A DNA stretch of 30,490 bases from JBJYIN01 sp046237015. GTDB taxonomy: Bacteria; Pseudomonadota; Gammaproteobacteria; Enterobacterales; Enterobacteriaceae. Shown one piece after another: positions 22,407 through 30,490 of this stretch (its first letter is position 1; each line of letters opens with the position of its first letter). The notes below the pieces were generated by a model that saw only the letters and a program-made list of their open reading frames with translations, was not told the DNA's origin and did no database searches. The stretch spans positions 1 through 30,490 of the forward strand of contig NZ_JBJYIN010000028.1 in NCBI RefSeq assembly GCF_046237015.1. Reading direction: 5' to 3'. The translations under genes were made by a program, and so were the position numbers.

Positions 22407-24511
22407 ATCCGCATCTGCCTCCCCTGCGCGCTGACCTTCAATTGGTAGAATCGGCTCCTGGCATCAACGGAGCCCCGCAGTGGGTGCTGTCCGATCCTAT
22501 AACCGGGCGTTATTTTACTCTGACCCCCTCGGCTATCCGCCTGCTGCGTCATTGGCCATTGCGCCAGCCGCAGCAAATATTGGCCGCCGCCAACAGTGAG
22601 CCCGGCCTGCCGCTGAGAGTAAAAGAGTTGGAGCAACTGCTACAGTTCCTGCGCCAGCACGATTTGATCGCGGCAAGCGATGTGGAACAACGTCAGCGCT
22701 ATCTGGGCAAAGCTCAGGCGATGCGTACCAGCTTGTGGAAAAGTGTGCTGCACCAGTATCTTTTTTTCCGTATTCCTCTGTGGCGACCCGATCCGGCACT
22801 TAACCGCTGTTGGCCGTGGCTACAGCGCTATGGCACACCCTTTCTGATTTGGGGTTTTCCATTAGTCCTGCTGCTGAGTTTATTTTTGGTCAGTCGAGAC
22901 TGGGTACGTTACACCCATTCGTTTCCACACCTCTTTAGCCTTTCCGGTATGGCCGTGTTCGGCGTCTCTCTCGTGTTCGCCAAATTTATCCATGAGCTAG
23001 GCCATGCCTTCATGGCCAAACGGGCAGGCTGCCGTGTGCAAAGCATGGGCGTTGCCTTTATCGTGTTATTTCCCTTGTTTTACACTGACACTACCGACGC
23101 CTGGAAACTGAAGGATCATCGAGCACGTTTGCTGATCGGCGCGGGCGGCATTCTGGCCGAACTGATGTTGGCGGTTATTGCGCTATTGACCTGGGCATTA
23201 CTGCCAGATGGCCCGGCACGAACGGCAGCTTTTATGCTCTCTAGCGTAACCTGGCTGACCACGTTGGTCGTAAATCTCAACCCTTTGATGCGTTTCGATG
23301 GCTACTTTTTGCTGAGTGATTACTGGCGCGTAGAAAATCTGCAAGAACGCGCCTATGCGCTCTGCCGTTGGCGGTTGCGGGAAAGTCTGTTCGGCCATGG
23401 TCACCTAGCGCCGGAAAACCTCTCCCCATCTCAGCAACGCAAACTGCTGGTGTGGGGCTATGCCTCCTGGATATGGCGCTTTTTCCTGTTCTTTGGCATT
23501 GCGCTGGTGGTTTACCACTTTTTTATCAAGGTGATCGGCATTGGTTTAATGCTGGTTGAAATCGTCTGGTTTATCGCGCTACCGATAGCCAAAGAAGCCT
23601 ATGCCTGGTGGTCAATGCGCAAATCAATACACGCTATCGCTTTTTTGCGCAGCGCCCTGCTGTGCTCGGCACTCTTGTTTATCTTGCTCTATCCATGGGG
23701 TGGCAGTATCCACATTCCTGCCGTATTGGAAGCCGAGAAGGTCAGTACCCTCTACAGTCCGGTACCGGCGCAGGTTAACCGGCTACACGTTACAGATGGT
23801 CAGCGGGTGGATGCCGGAGATATTCTGCTGGAACTGACGTCAGTCGATCTGGATTATCGCCTCGATATTGAGCGTCAGCGTATCACCCAGTTACAACAGC
23901 AGCGACAGCGTGGAGCGGCACGACAGGAAACCGCGAGTGAAATTCAGGTCATGGATCGGCAGTTAGCTGAAGCGCTGGCACGCTATCGAGGGTTGGCAGC
24001 ACAGCGTCAACGCTTAACGATTGTGGCACCGCAAGACGGCACGGTACGTGATATCGCGCGCGATATGACTGCTGGACGCTGGCTCACTGCCGATATGCCA
24101 CTACTACGCGTTGTAGAACCCACTCACGGCAAAGTGCTGGGCTATCTGCCCGAAGATCATCTGGCGCGCGTCAAAGAGGGCATGCGTGGCGTGTTTATCG
24201 CCGATGATCCCGCCTATCCACGTTTAGCGGTGCAACTGCATGCCATCGCCCCCACTGGCAGCGCCTATTTGCAACAAGAGATGCTGGCATCCGATCGCCA
24301 CGGGCCTATCGCCGTACGCCGCGACCGCGACCACAATCCTCAACCCGTGCAGGCACAGTACCGCGTTCATTTCATCGTACAGGAAGATCAATTCCTGCCG
24401 CTGCAACAGCCCCTACGGGGCAGCGTCATTCTGGAAGGAGAAAAGGAATCTATTCTTGGTACGGTGTGGCGTCGGGTAGCGGCACTGGGTATCAGGGAAA
24501 GTGGTTTTTAG
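22403..24511 (+). CDS. PqqD-like / M50 membrane metallopeptidase / HlyD-like fusion protein
   Basis: This 702-residue membrane protein combines three parts. Residues about 10-95 resemble a PqqD-type peptide-binding domain (WVLSDPITGRYFTLTPSAIR, LLQFLRQHDLIA). The central membrane part is an M50, site-2-protease-like core. Zinc motif H197-E-L-G-H201 lies in FAKFIHELGHAFMAKRAGCR, and the distal motif N293-P-L-M-R-F-D299-G lies in VVNLNPLMRFDGYFLLSDYW. Several helices surround it (FLIWGFPLVLLLSLFLV, ILAELMLAVIALLTW). From about residue 435 a periplasmic HlyD-like region follows: STLYSPVPAQVNRLHVTDGQ and RVDAGDILLEL, a coiled coil (865-like QRQR-rich helix near 490-540), and IVAPQDGTVRDIARDM. All catalytic residues are present, so proteolysis is plausible. 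Similar proteins are annotated as putative peptide zinc metalloproteases. It may process or escort a neighbouring exported protein; this is inference. Confidence 0.85.
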   Translation: MNPHLPPLRADLQLVESAPGINGAPQWVLSDPITGRYFTLTPSAIRLLRHWPLRQPQQILAAANSEPGLPLRVKELEQLLQFLRQHDLIAASDVEQRQRYLGKAQAMRTSLWKSVLHQYLFFRIPLWRPDPALNRCWPWLQRYGTPFLIWGFPLVLLLSLFLVSRDWVRYTHSFPHLFSLSGMAVFGVSLVFAKFIHELGHAFMAKRAGCRVQSMGVAFIVLFPLFYTDTTDAWKLKDHRARLLIGAGGILAELMLAVIALLTWALLPDGPARTAAFMLSSVTWLTTLVVNLNPLMRFDGYFLLSDYWRVENLQERAYALCRWRLRESLFGHGHLAPENLSPSQQRKLLVWGYASWIWRFFLFFGIALVVYHFFIKVIGIGLMLVEIVWFIALPIAKEAYAWWSMRKSIHAIAFLRSALLCSALLFILLYPWGGSIHIPAVLEAEKVSTLYSPVPAQVNRLHVTDGQRVDAGDILLELTSVDLDYRLDIERQRITQLQQQRQRGAARQETASEIQVMDRQLAEALARYRGLAAQRQRLTIVAPQDGTVRDIARDMTAGRWLTADMPLLRVVEPTHGKVLGYLPEDHLARVKEGMRGVFIADDPAYPRLAVQLHAIAPTGSAYLQQEMLASDRHGPIAVRRDRDHNPQPVQAQYRVHFIVQEDQFLPLQQPLRGSVILEGEKESILGTVWRRVAALGIRESGF

Positions 24512-25004
24512 CGGGTTGGTTATTCTCAACATATACGCCTGCCTTAACTAATATCTGGAGCAGGAGATGCTCAAGATTCCGTAGAAAAGCGTTACACCTT
24601 TCCTGATTTCATCAGTTAATAAGATTACTTAACGTTTTCACGTATCTATTGCGCCGAACACACACTACATTTTATTAACAAATAAATTTCTCTCTGGTTT
24701 TTTTATTACATTGATAACATACACATATCGCAGCAATTTCAGCACATCCCTCCTTTGATAAGCCAAGCCAAATCAAATTAATATCAATTAAAATCAATAA
24801 ATTAAAAAATAAAATCTTTTTCTTATCGGACGACGTAAAAGCCTATTGCTAGTTTCACTTTTTATATGTAATTTTGTTTTTATTGTTTACATAAAATTAC
24901 ATGTTACTTAGCAAGTGAAGTTAGGCATCACAAGACCAAGCATCGAAATCATCAGATATATTTCACCCAGCGTGGAATTGTTCCCATTCCAAGGAGAGAT
25001 GTTT
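24512..25004. promoter_or_regulatory. AT-rich control region upstream of the tail-collar gene
   Basis: About 490 bp lie between the M50 gene and the tail-collar gene, markedly AT-rich from about 24600 onward. No gene is supported. A perfect 10-bp inverted repeat lies at 24866-24902. GAGCA-GGAGA-TGCTC forms a small hairpin near 24556-24575. The length and base composition suggest a regulated promoter, possibly silenced by H-NS-like proteins, and a separate transcription unit for the downstream genes. Confidence 0.5.
24866..24902. promoter_or_regulatory. Perfect 10-bp inverted repeat, possible operator
   Basis: ATGTAATTTT (24866-24875) and AAAATTACAT (24893-24902) are exact reverse complements separated by 17 bp. 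It lies about 100 bp upstream of the tail-collar start. No T-run terminator context exists, and a dimeric regulator site is the simplest reading. Confidence 0.45.
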
Positions 25005-25745
25005 ATGAAATGCGCTCAACGTCTGTTTGCCAAATCGGTGCTCGCTGCTGTGATGGCTGTTGGTTTATTCCAACCGACATCCGCATCTGCATGCGCTACA
25101 GAGCCTTACATTGGCTCTATTTGTTATATGGTCACCAGTTATTGCCCAGAGGGATATCTTCCTGCAAATGGACAAACGCTGACAATCAATCAATATCAGG
25201 CGCTTTATGCCTTGATCGGAAATATTTGGGGAGGCTCTCTACAGCAAGGTAACTTTGTGCTCCCCGACATGCGTGGGCGCGTACCAGTAGGTGCTGGGCA
25301 AGGGCCTGGGTTAGCCAATGTCACTCGTGCACAAGTATTTGGGGCAGAGAATGTCTCATTGACGACAAGTAATATTGCCCCACACATACACCCGGCTACC
25401 ATTACCGCTTCTGGAACCGTTAGCGGTACGGCTTCTGTCGCTATTCCTGTGGTAAACGGTGCGGCAACGACTAACGTACCAGACAACACGACATCATTGG
25501 CGACCACCTCGCCTTCGTTTGATTTAAGCTCGCTTGGGGGAGCTGATTCACCAGCGAAAATTTATAGTAATGCCGCACCCACTACGACGTTGAAGCCATT
25601 TTCCGCCCCGTTTAGTGCGACTAGCCTAACAGGTGTAACCATTTCCCCTAATATTGGCGGTACACCTTTCAGTGTTCGTAACCCCAGTGTGGGGCTAACG
25701 GCGTGCATCGCTACTTTAGGCATTTTTCCTGTAAACCCAAACTAA
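25005..25745 (+). CDS. Exported tail-collar (microcystin-dependent-protein-like) protein
   Basis: The start is placed at ATG 25005 because AAGGAG (24991-24996) is then 8 nt away and a Sec signal peptide opens (MKCAQRLFAKSVLAAVMAVG, cleavage after SASA at residue 29). The open frame extends to 24915, but that part is unlike a signal sequence. Residues 33-97 are a phage tail-collar domain of the MdpB type: EPYIGSICYMVTSYCPEGYL, ANGQTLTINQYQALYALIG, GGSLQQGNFVLPDMRGRVPV. It continues GAGQGPGLANVTRAQVFGAE and LTTSNIAPHIHP. The C-terminal half is a Thr/Ser/Ala-rich, low-complexity strand-forming region. Cysteines at 30, 40 and 47 and one near the C-terminus suggest disulfides outside the cytoplasm. 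Total 246 residues. Typical MdpB proteins lack a signal peptide, so this is an exported variant, possibly a surface or fibre protein. The function is unknown. Confidence 0.82.
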   Translation: MKCAQRLFAKSVLAAVMAVGLFQPTSASACATEPYIGSICYMVTSYCPEGYLPANGQTLTINQYQALYALIGNIWGGSLQQGNFVLPDMRGRVPVGAGQGPGLANVTRAQVFGAENVSLTTSNIAPHIHPATITASGTVSGTASVAIPVVNGAATTNVPDNTTSLATTSPSFDLSSLGGADSPAKIYSNAAPTTTLKPFSAPFSATSLTGVTISPNIGGTPFSVRNPSVGLTACIATLGIFPVNPN

Positions 25746-25849
25746 TAACCACGCGCCCCCCTCCTTTTAAGGGGAGCGAAACACTTGTAAGGCTTTGAAA
25801 GTAAAAGCGTAATATGTAATCTGATGATGGGCATAGGAGTGGCCTGTTT

Positions 25850-25871
25850 GTACGCACAGTGGCAAGCGTAC
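25850..25871. promoter_or_regulatory. Inverted repeat upstream of the giant protein gene
   Basis: GTACGC (25850-25855) and GCGTAC (25866-25871) form a 6-bp perfect inverted repeat about 80 bp upstream of the start codon. It could be an operator. The surrounding 208-bp gap between the tail-collar gene and the giant gene shows no other recognisable feature besides the short palindrome CCTTTTAAGG near 25763. Confidence 0.3.
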
Positions 25872-25953
25872 CGATAGTCCGTATTTAGTGACGACTTCCC
25901 GATATTAGCTGTAGAAAAATTATACGTACTAACACCACTCTGGAGTATGTCTT

Positions 25954-28900
25954 ATGCTGTGGCGCCAATTATTTAGTAAGAAAAGTGACCGTCCAACTGA
26001 CCACATTGAGCAGGCATATTCCGCCCCTCTTGGCTGTGTGCTTGAATCCCGCGTCTTATTTGACGGCGCAATAGCCGCAACGGCTACTCAGACTGAAACC
26101 GCTAATTCGAGTGACGCCACAGCCTCTTCTCATCCTGCACAGACTGCAAACCATTCTGCTGAGGCCGCATCGGAGAACAGTACATCATCCGAGCAGAATA
26201 ATGCCACTCATGACATCACGACTGACGTCGTTGTACAGGCGGTTGCAGGCGAAACAACACGTAAAGAAGCCGTGTTTATTGATACAGCAGTGACGGATTA
26301 TCAAACGCTGATCGATAACGTCCCCGCTGGCGTTGACGTGTTTTTATTGGATAGCAGCAAAGACGGCCTGAACCAGCTGGCAGCATGGGCTGAAACCCAC
26401 AGGGGTTACGACGCGATCCATATATTGAGCCACGGTAGTGAAGGACAGATTCGCCTTGGTAATCTGACACTTGATAGTGCTACGGCAGAGGCACGCTCGG
26501 CCGACCTGGCTAAACTCGGCACAGCGCTAACACAGGATGGCGATCTGCTGCTCTATGGCTGTGATATCGCCCAGGATACAGGGAAAAGTTTTGTCTCTTT
26601 ACTCTCACAGCTCACTCAGGCAGACATCGCCGCTTCGGATGATTTGACGGGCGCGACGGCCAAAGGTGGAAACTGGCAACTGGAAACAACGGTTGGCAGC
26701 ATAGAAACGAACAATGCCGCACTGGGTGAAATAACGCAAGAGTACAATAACTTACTCGCTTCCCCGACCCTAGGCACTAATACATTCTCGCAATTTTCAG
26801 GCACGACTACATTTGTCAGCAGCCAGCCTGGTCTCCAATCCTATGATGATATCAGCAACGGTTTTACCTACGTTGCTTTCAGTACTGACAAAGTATCACT
26901 TCAAACTGCTACGGTAAGCGGTAATCAGGTCCTGAATACGATTGTTACTCCTGGGGGAGATCTTAACTATTTCGCATTTAAATCGACGGATGGCAGCGAA
27001 TTCAAACTATCGAGTATTGATCTTAGAGGGCTAGGTAATTACGCATCAACGTTCACCATCACTGGGTATAAAGACGGTAGCGCGGTGGCAGGTGTAACGC
27101 AAACCATCACCCTCACGATACCATTCCAGACGGTGACGCTCTCCAATGCGTTTCAAGGTATTGACGAGGTGAGATTAACAACAACGACAATCGGTAACGG
27201 TACTGTTACATGGGATAACATCGTCACCGCACCTCTTGCCTCCACCGATAACGTTCCCAGCATAGTCGGCTCAGCGACCAATCCTACCTATACCGAAAAC
27301 GGTGCGGCTGTCGGCCTGTTTACTGGTGTCAGCGTCAACACCAACGACAGTGGACAAACCTTTACCGGCGCGACATTGACCATCAGCAACGTGGCGGGCA
27401 ACACGGAATATCTGACCCTTCACGGCATCAATGTGGCGCTGAGCCATGGTAACAGCGTCTCGCTCGGCAGTGGCTATGGTTCTGCCAGCGTTAGTCTGAG
27501 CGGCGGAATCGCCACGGTCAGTATCACGGGGGCGGCGCTGAGTAACAGCGACATGGGCAACCTGTTGTCCGGCATGACGTATGGCAACAGCAGCGACAAC
27601 CCCGGCAATGCCACACGCACGGTGACGCTGACGCAACTGACCGATTCCGGTTCCAGCAACAATACCGTTGCGCCGAATATCAGCAGCGCTATCACCGTGG
27701 TGCCGGTGAACGATGCACCAACGGATCTGGCTCTCTCCAATACAACATTCGGCCAGTCTCTGGGCAGCAACGGTACTGTCGCCACCCTGACAGCGACCGA
27801 TGTGGATTCCTCGGTGTTTACCTACAGTCTGGTGAGTGGCAGCGGCAGTACCGATAACGCGCTGTTCACCATTAGCGGAAACACGCTGAAAGCGGTCAAT
27901 GCCGCAACCATGGCAGCCGGAACCTATTCCGTGCGTCTCCAGGTTTCCGATGGGCAAGCCACCTATGAGAAGGTCGTCACGCTGACAGTCGCTGACGATA
28001 TCGCGCCTACGTTTGACGCGACACCGACGATCACCTCACCGACAACGGGCGGCTTTACCCTCAATACGGACCTCAATGAACGGGGTACCATCTATTATGT
28101 TGTGCTCCCCGACGGGGCCAGCGCACCAAGCGTTACCCAAATCATTAACGGACAGAACGCCTCAGGCAGCCTGCCATTCGCCTCCGGCAGTCAGGTATCC
28201 AACAGCCCCCCCTACAGTCAGTCCTTGACCGTGACAGGTTTAGCTGCGGCAACCGCCTATGATGTGTATGTGGTCGCCAGAGACAACGCTGGTAATGCCA
28301 CCATCAGCGCCATCAAAGTTGATGTCACGACAACCTCAACCACCAATACCGCGCCGGTATTCAGCAATCTAAACGGCGGAGCCACCTATACCGAAAATGG
28401 CAGCGCGGTGGTGATAGACAACAATGTCACGGTCGCCGATACCGAGCTGGATGCCCTGAACAGCGGACTGGGCAACTATAACGGCGCCTCGATTACCATC
28501 GCCCGCAACGGCGGGGCCAGCAGCAATGATATTTTCGGCAACAGCGGCTTACTGGGAGCCCTGACACAAGGGCAAAACTTCACATACAACGGCACGGCGA
28601 TGGGTAGCGTCACCACCAATTCGAACGGGACGCTGGCGCTGACGTTCAACAGCAACGCGACCTCGGCCATCGTTGACGCGGTGCTACAATCCCTGACTTA
28701 TGCCAACAGTTCCGACAATCCGCCGACCAGCGTCACTTTGAACTGGACCTTCAATGACGGTTCGCTAAACAGTGTCGGCTCTAATCAGACAGTACTCTCT
28801 ATTACGCCGGTCAACGATGCGCCGACCTTATCCAGTGGTGCCACGGTGACGCTGGTCACCACGACGGAAGACATCACCTCGTCGTCCACAGCGATATCAT

Positions 28901-30490
28901 CGCTGCTAAGCGCCGCAGGTTACGCAGATGTGGACAACGGTGCCGTCAGCGGTATCGCGCTGACGGCACTGACCGGCAACGGGACGTGGCAGTACTCAAC
29001 GGACAGCGGTGCCAACTGGTTCAACGTCGGTACGGTGTCTGACTCATCGGCGCTGCTGCTCAGTTCGTCAGCCCGGATTCGCTATGTACCGGACGGTGCT
29101 AACGGCGAAACCGCAGCGTTAGGTTTCAGAGCCTGGGATCAAACCAGCGGTACGGCAACAGCGGGGGCCAGCAAGGGGTTGGCAGATACCTCTATCGTTG
29201 GCGGCAGCAGTGCGTTCTCCATCAACAGTGCGCAGGCTGGATTGACGGTGAGCAACGTCAACGATGCGCCGACCTTATCCAGCGGTGCCACGGTTACACT
29301 GACCACTACAACGGAAGACGTCACCTCGTCGTCCACATCAATATCATCGCTGCTAAGCGCCGCAGGTTACGCGGATGTGGATAATGGTGCCGTCAGCGGT
29401 ATCGCGCTGACGGCACTGACCGGCAACGGGACGTGGCAATACTCGACAAACAGCGGTGCCAACTGGTTTAGCGTTGGTACTGTATCCAGTTCATCGGCAC
29501 TGCTGCTCAGTTCGACGGCACAAATTCGCTATGTGCCGGACGGCGCTAACGGCGAAACCGCAGCGTTAGGTTTCAGAGCCTGGGATCAAACCAGTGGTAC
29601 GGCGACGTCAGGTGCGACCAGAGGGCTGGCGGATACCTCGACGACTGGCGGCAGCAGCGCGTTCTCTACCAATAGCGCGCAGGCATCGCTGGCGGTGACC
29701 GACGTCAATGATGCACCCACTGTCGGCAGCACTGTCAGTGGTCAAAGTGCGACAGAAGATGCAGCGTTCAGTTTCACCATGCCATCCGGTACGTTTGTTG
29801 ACGTAGACAGCGGCGACACTCTGACCCTGAGTGCCTCGCAGGCCGACGGCTCGGCGCTGCCGGGCTGGCTGTCATTTAACCCGGCCACCGGCACCTTCTC
29901 CGGCACCCCTGCCAGTGGTGATGTGGGTAGCCTGACCATCAAGGTCACCGCCACCGATAGCAACACTGCCTCGGTCAGCACCACCTTTGAGCTGACCGTT
30001 ACCAACGTCAACGATGCACCGGAGGTCTCCGGTACGATCCCGGCGCAGAGCATTGCGCAGGGCGGGAGTTTGAACGTCACCATACCCGCTGGCACCTTTA
30101 CCGATCCGGATGGCGATACCCTGATGCTGAGCGCCTCGCAGGCCGACGGCACCGCGCTGCCATCTTGGCTAACCTTTAATCCAGCTACCGGCACCTTCTC
30201 CGGTACCCCTGCCAATGGCGATGTGGGTAACCTGATCATCCGCGTCACCGCCAGCGATGGTGATGCCTCTGTCAGTACCACCTTTGAGCTGACCGTTACC
30301 AACGTCAACGATGCACCGGAGGTCTCCGGTACGATCCCGGCGCAGAGCATTGCGCAGGGCGGGAGTTTGAATTTCACCGTACCAGCGGGCACCTTTACCG
30401 ATCCGGATGGCGATACCCTGACGCTGAGCGCCTCACGGTCGGACGGCACCGCGCTGCCGAGCTGGCTGACTTTTAACGCCACCACTGGCA
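25954..30490 (+). CDS. Giant repetitive surface protein with DUF4347 domain (5' part, runs off the window)
   Basis: The frame is open for 1512 codons from ATG 25954 (GGAG 8 nt upstream) to the window edge, without a stop. Its N-terminus is not a Sec signal: MLWRQLFSKKSDR, then LGCVLESRVLFDGAIAATAT, a variant of the LEPR-x-LFDGA motif at the start of many giant repetitive bacterial proteins. A Ser/Thr/Ala-rich linker (about 45-100) leads to a DUF4347 domain (about 108-265: VFIDTAVTDYQTLIDNV, IHILSHGSEGQIRLG, LLLYGCDIAQDTGKSF, NWQLETTVGSIE). A beta-rich segment (270-430) and bacterial Ig/cadherin-like repeats follow. These repeats end in VNDAP, and one segment is fibronectin-III-like around residues 690-790. 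Two 149-residue repeats (28813-29706) precede He_PIG-type repeats of about 100 residues (LPGWLSFNPATGTFSGTP). The C-terminus, where RTX motifs or a secretion signal would sit, is not in the window. Confidence 0.88.
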   Translation, partial: MLWRQLFSKKSDRPTDHIEQAYSAPLGCVLESRVLFDGAIAATATQTETANSSDATASSHPAQTANHSAEAASENSTSSEQNNATHDITTDVVVQAVAGETTRKEAVFIDTAVTDYQTLIDNVPAGVDVFLLDSSKDGLNQLAAWAETHRGYDAIHILSHGSEGQIRLGNLTLDSATAEARSADLAKLGTALTQDGDLLLYGCDIAQDTGKSFVSLLSQLTQADIAASDDLTGATAKGGNWQLETTVGSIETNNAALGEITQEYNNLLASPTLGTNTFSQFSGTTTFVSSQPGLQSYDDISNGFTYVAFSTDKVSLQTATVSGNQVLNTIVTPGGDLNYFAFKSTDGSEFKLSSIDLRGLGNYASTFTITGYKDGSAVAGVTQTITLTIPFQTVTLSNAFQGIDEVRLTTTTIGNGTVTWDNIVTAPLASTDNVPSIVGSATNPTYTENGAAVGLFTGVSVNTNDSGQTFTGATLTISNVAGNTEYLTLHGINVALSHGNSVSLGSGYGSASVSLSGGIATVSITGAALSNSDMGNLLSGMTYGNSSDNPGNATRTVTLTQLTDSGSSNNTVAPNISSAITVVPVNDAPTDLALSNTTFGQSLGSNGTVATLTATDVDSSVFTYSLVSGSGSTDNALFTISGNTLKAVNAATMAAGTYSVRLQVSDGQATYEKVVTLTVADDIAPTFDATPTITSPTTGGFTLNTDLNERGTIYYVVLPDGASAPSVTQIINGQNASGSLPFASGSQVSNSPPYSQSLTVTGLAAATAYDVYVVARDNAGNATISAIKVDVTTTSTTNTAPVFSNLNGGATYTENGSAVVIDNNVTVADTELDALNSGLGNYNGASITIARNGGASSNDIFGNSGLLGALTQGQNFTYNGTAMGSVTTNSNGTLALTFNSNATSAIVDAVLQSLTYANSSDNPPTSVTLNWTFNDGSLNSVGSNQTVLSITPVNDAPTLSSGATVTLVTTTEDITSSSTAISSLLSAAGYADVDNGAVSGIALTALTGNGTWQYSTDSGANWFNVGTVSDSSALLLSSSARIRYVPDGANGETAALGFRAWDQTSGTATAGASKGLADTSIVGGSSAFSINSAQAGLTVSNVNDAPTLSSGATVTLTTTTEDVTSSSTSISSLLSAAGYADVDNGAVSGIALTALTGNGTWQYSTNSGANWFSVGTVSSSSALLLSSTAQIRYVPDGANGETAALGFRAWDQTSGTATSGATRGLADTSTTGGSSAFSTNSAQASLAVTDVNDAPTVGSTVSGQSATEDAAFSFTMPSGTFVDVDSGDTLTLSASQADGSALPGWLSFNPATGTFSGTPASGDVGSLTIKVTATDSNTASVSTTFELTVTNVNDAPEVSGTIPAQSIAQGGSLNVTIPAGTFTDPDGDTLMLSASQADGTALPSWLTFNPATGTFSGTPANGDVGNLIIRVTASDGDASVSTTFELTVTNVNDAPEVSGTIPAQSIAQGGSLNFTVPAGTFTDPDGDTLTLSASRSDGTALPSWLTFNATTG
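28813..29706 (+). repeat. Two tandem 447-bp repeats in the giant gene
   Basis: Units 28813-29259 and 29260-29706 are exactly 447 bp (149 codons) each and clearly homologous, with long identical stretches such as the one around 28955-28990 against 29402-29437. They encode the same domain (GATVTLxTTTEDxTSSS at the start, FRAWDQTSGTATxGA near the end, closing with VNDAP). By eye identity is well above 80 percent. Confidence 0.9.
29707..30490 (+). repeat. Tandem He_PIG-type repeats of 297-303 bp
   Basis: Unit boundaries at the AAC-GAT codons of VNDAP lie at 29707, 30010 and 30307, giving units of 303 and 297 bp and a third cut by the window edge. Positions 29980-30074 and 30277-30371 are identical over 95 nt, showing recent duplication or gene conversion. 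The array probably continues beyond the window. Confidence 0.9.

Noticed and set aside
25027..25094. Tail-collar protein as a lipoprotein (SASAC at the end of the signal)
   Set aside because: The residue three before the cysteine is alanine, not Leu/Val/Ile, and an AxA signal peptidase I site fits better.
25749..25785. Possible intrinsic terminator after the tail-collar gene
   Set aside because: The stem is only 4-5 bp and no T-run follows.
27271..30485. Long minus-strand open frames opposite the giant gene, up to 247 codons and repetitive
   Set aside because: They are shadows of the repeated plus-strand codons; the plus frame is uninterrupted with clear domains.

Overview
The window looks like a chromosome segment of a soft-rot enterobacterium, most likely Pectobacterium or a close relative in Pectobacteriaceae. 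The housekeeping proteins align by eye, almost residue for residue, with my memory of their E. coli counterparts (PrfC, SerB, RadA, NadR, PepP, YgfB). The gene order, however, joins two blocks that lie far apart in E. coli: yjjV/ytjA/osmY/prfC/ytjB/serB/radA/nadR and fau/ssrS/zapA/ygfB/pepP/ubiH/ubiI. The genus is inferred, not proven.

Positions 1-2400 are a mobile-element graveyard. They hold a tyrosine recombinase with an unusual HicB-like C-terminal tail, a frameshifted and internally deleted TacA (DUF1778) antitoxin gene, a 20-bp copy of the 3' end of tRNA-Phe (a probable attachment site) with a strong terminator behind it, and a 40-codon remnant of a P4-type integrase. Positions 2392-3697 hold a small exported protein of unknown function and a stand-alone EntD-like phosphopantetheinyl transferase.

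Positions 3790-20060 are core genome. On the minus strand are a NupC-family nucleoside transporter, a CsbD-like mini-protein, the TatD-family nuclease YjjV, the small membrane protein YtjA, osmotically induced OsmY, release factor 3 and YtjB. Divergent from these run serB-radA-nadR, with a perfect 18-bp NadR operator in front of nadR. nadR collides tail to tail with fau. Behind fau lie 6S RNA (ssrS) and zapA, and divergent from zapA runs ygfB-pepP-ubiH-ubiI (proline aminopeptidase and two ubiquinone hydroxylases).

Positions 20281-30490 are accessory and the most interesting part. A tightly coupled three-gene operon encodes a periplasmic HlyD-like adaptor, a membrane HlyD protein with a cytoplasmic GAF-like domain, and a fusion of a PqqD-like domain, an M50 (site-2-protease-like) membrane metallopeptidase and an HlyD-like domain. 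A signal-peptide-bearing phage tail-collar (MdpB-like) protein follows. Then comes the first 1512 codons of a giant repetitive protein with an LEPR-type N-terminus, a DUF4347 domain and cadherin/He_PIG-like repeats; it runs off the right edge. My working inference is a dedicated export or maturation system for a giant surface protein, in which the M50/HlyD proteins stand in for or assist a classical type I secretion apparatus. No ABC transporter or TolC is visible in the window.
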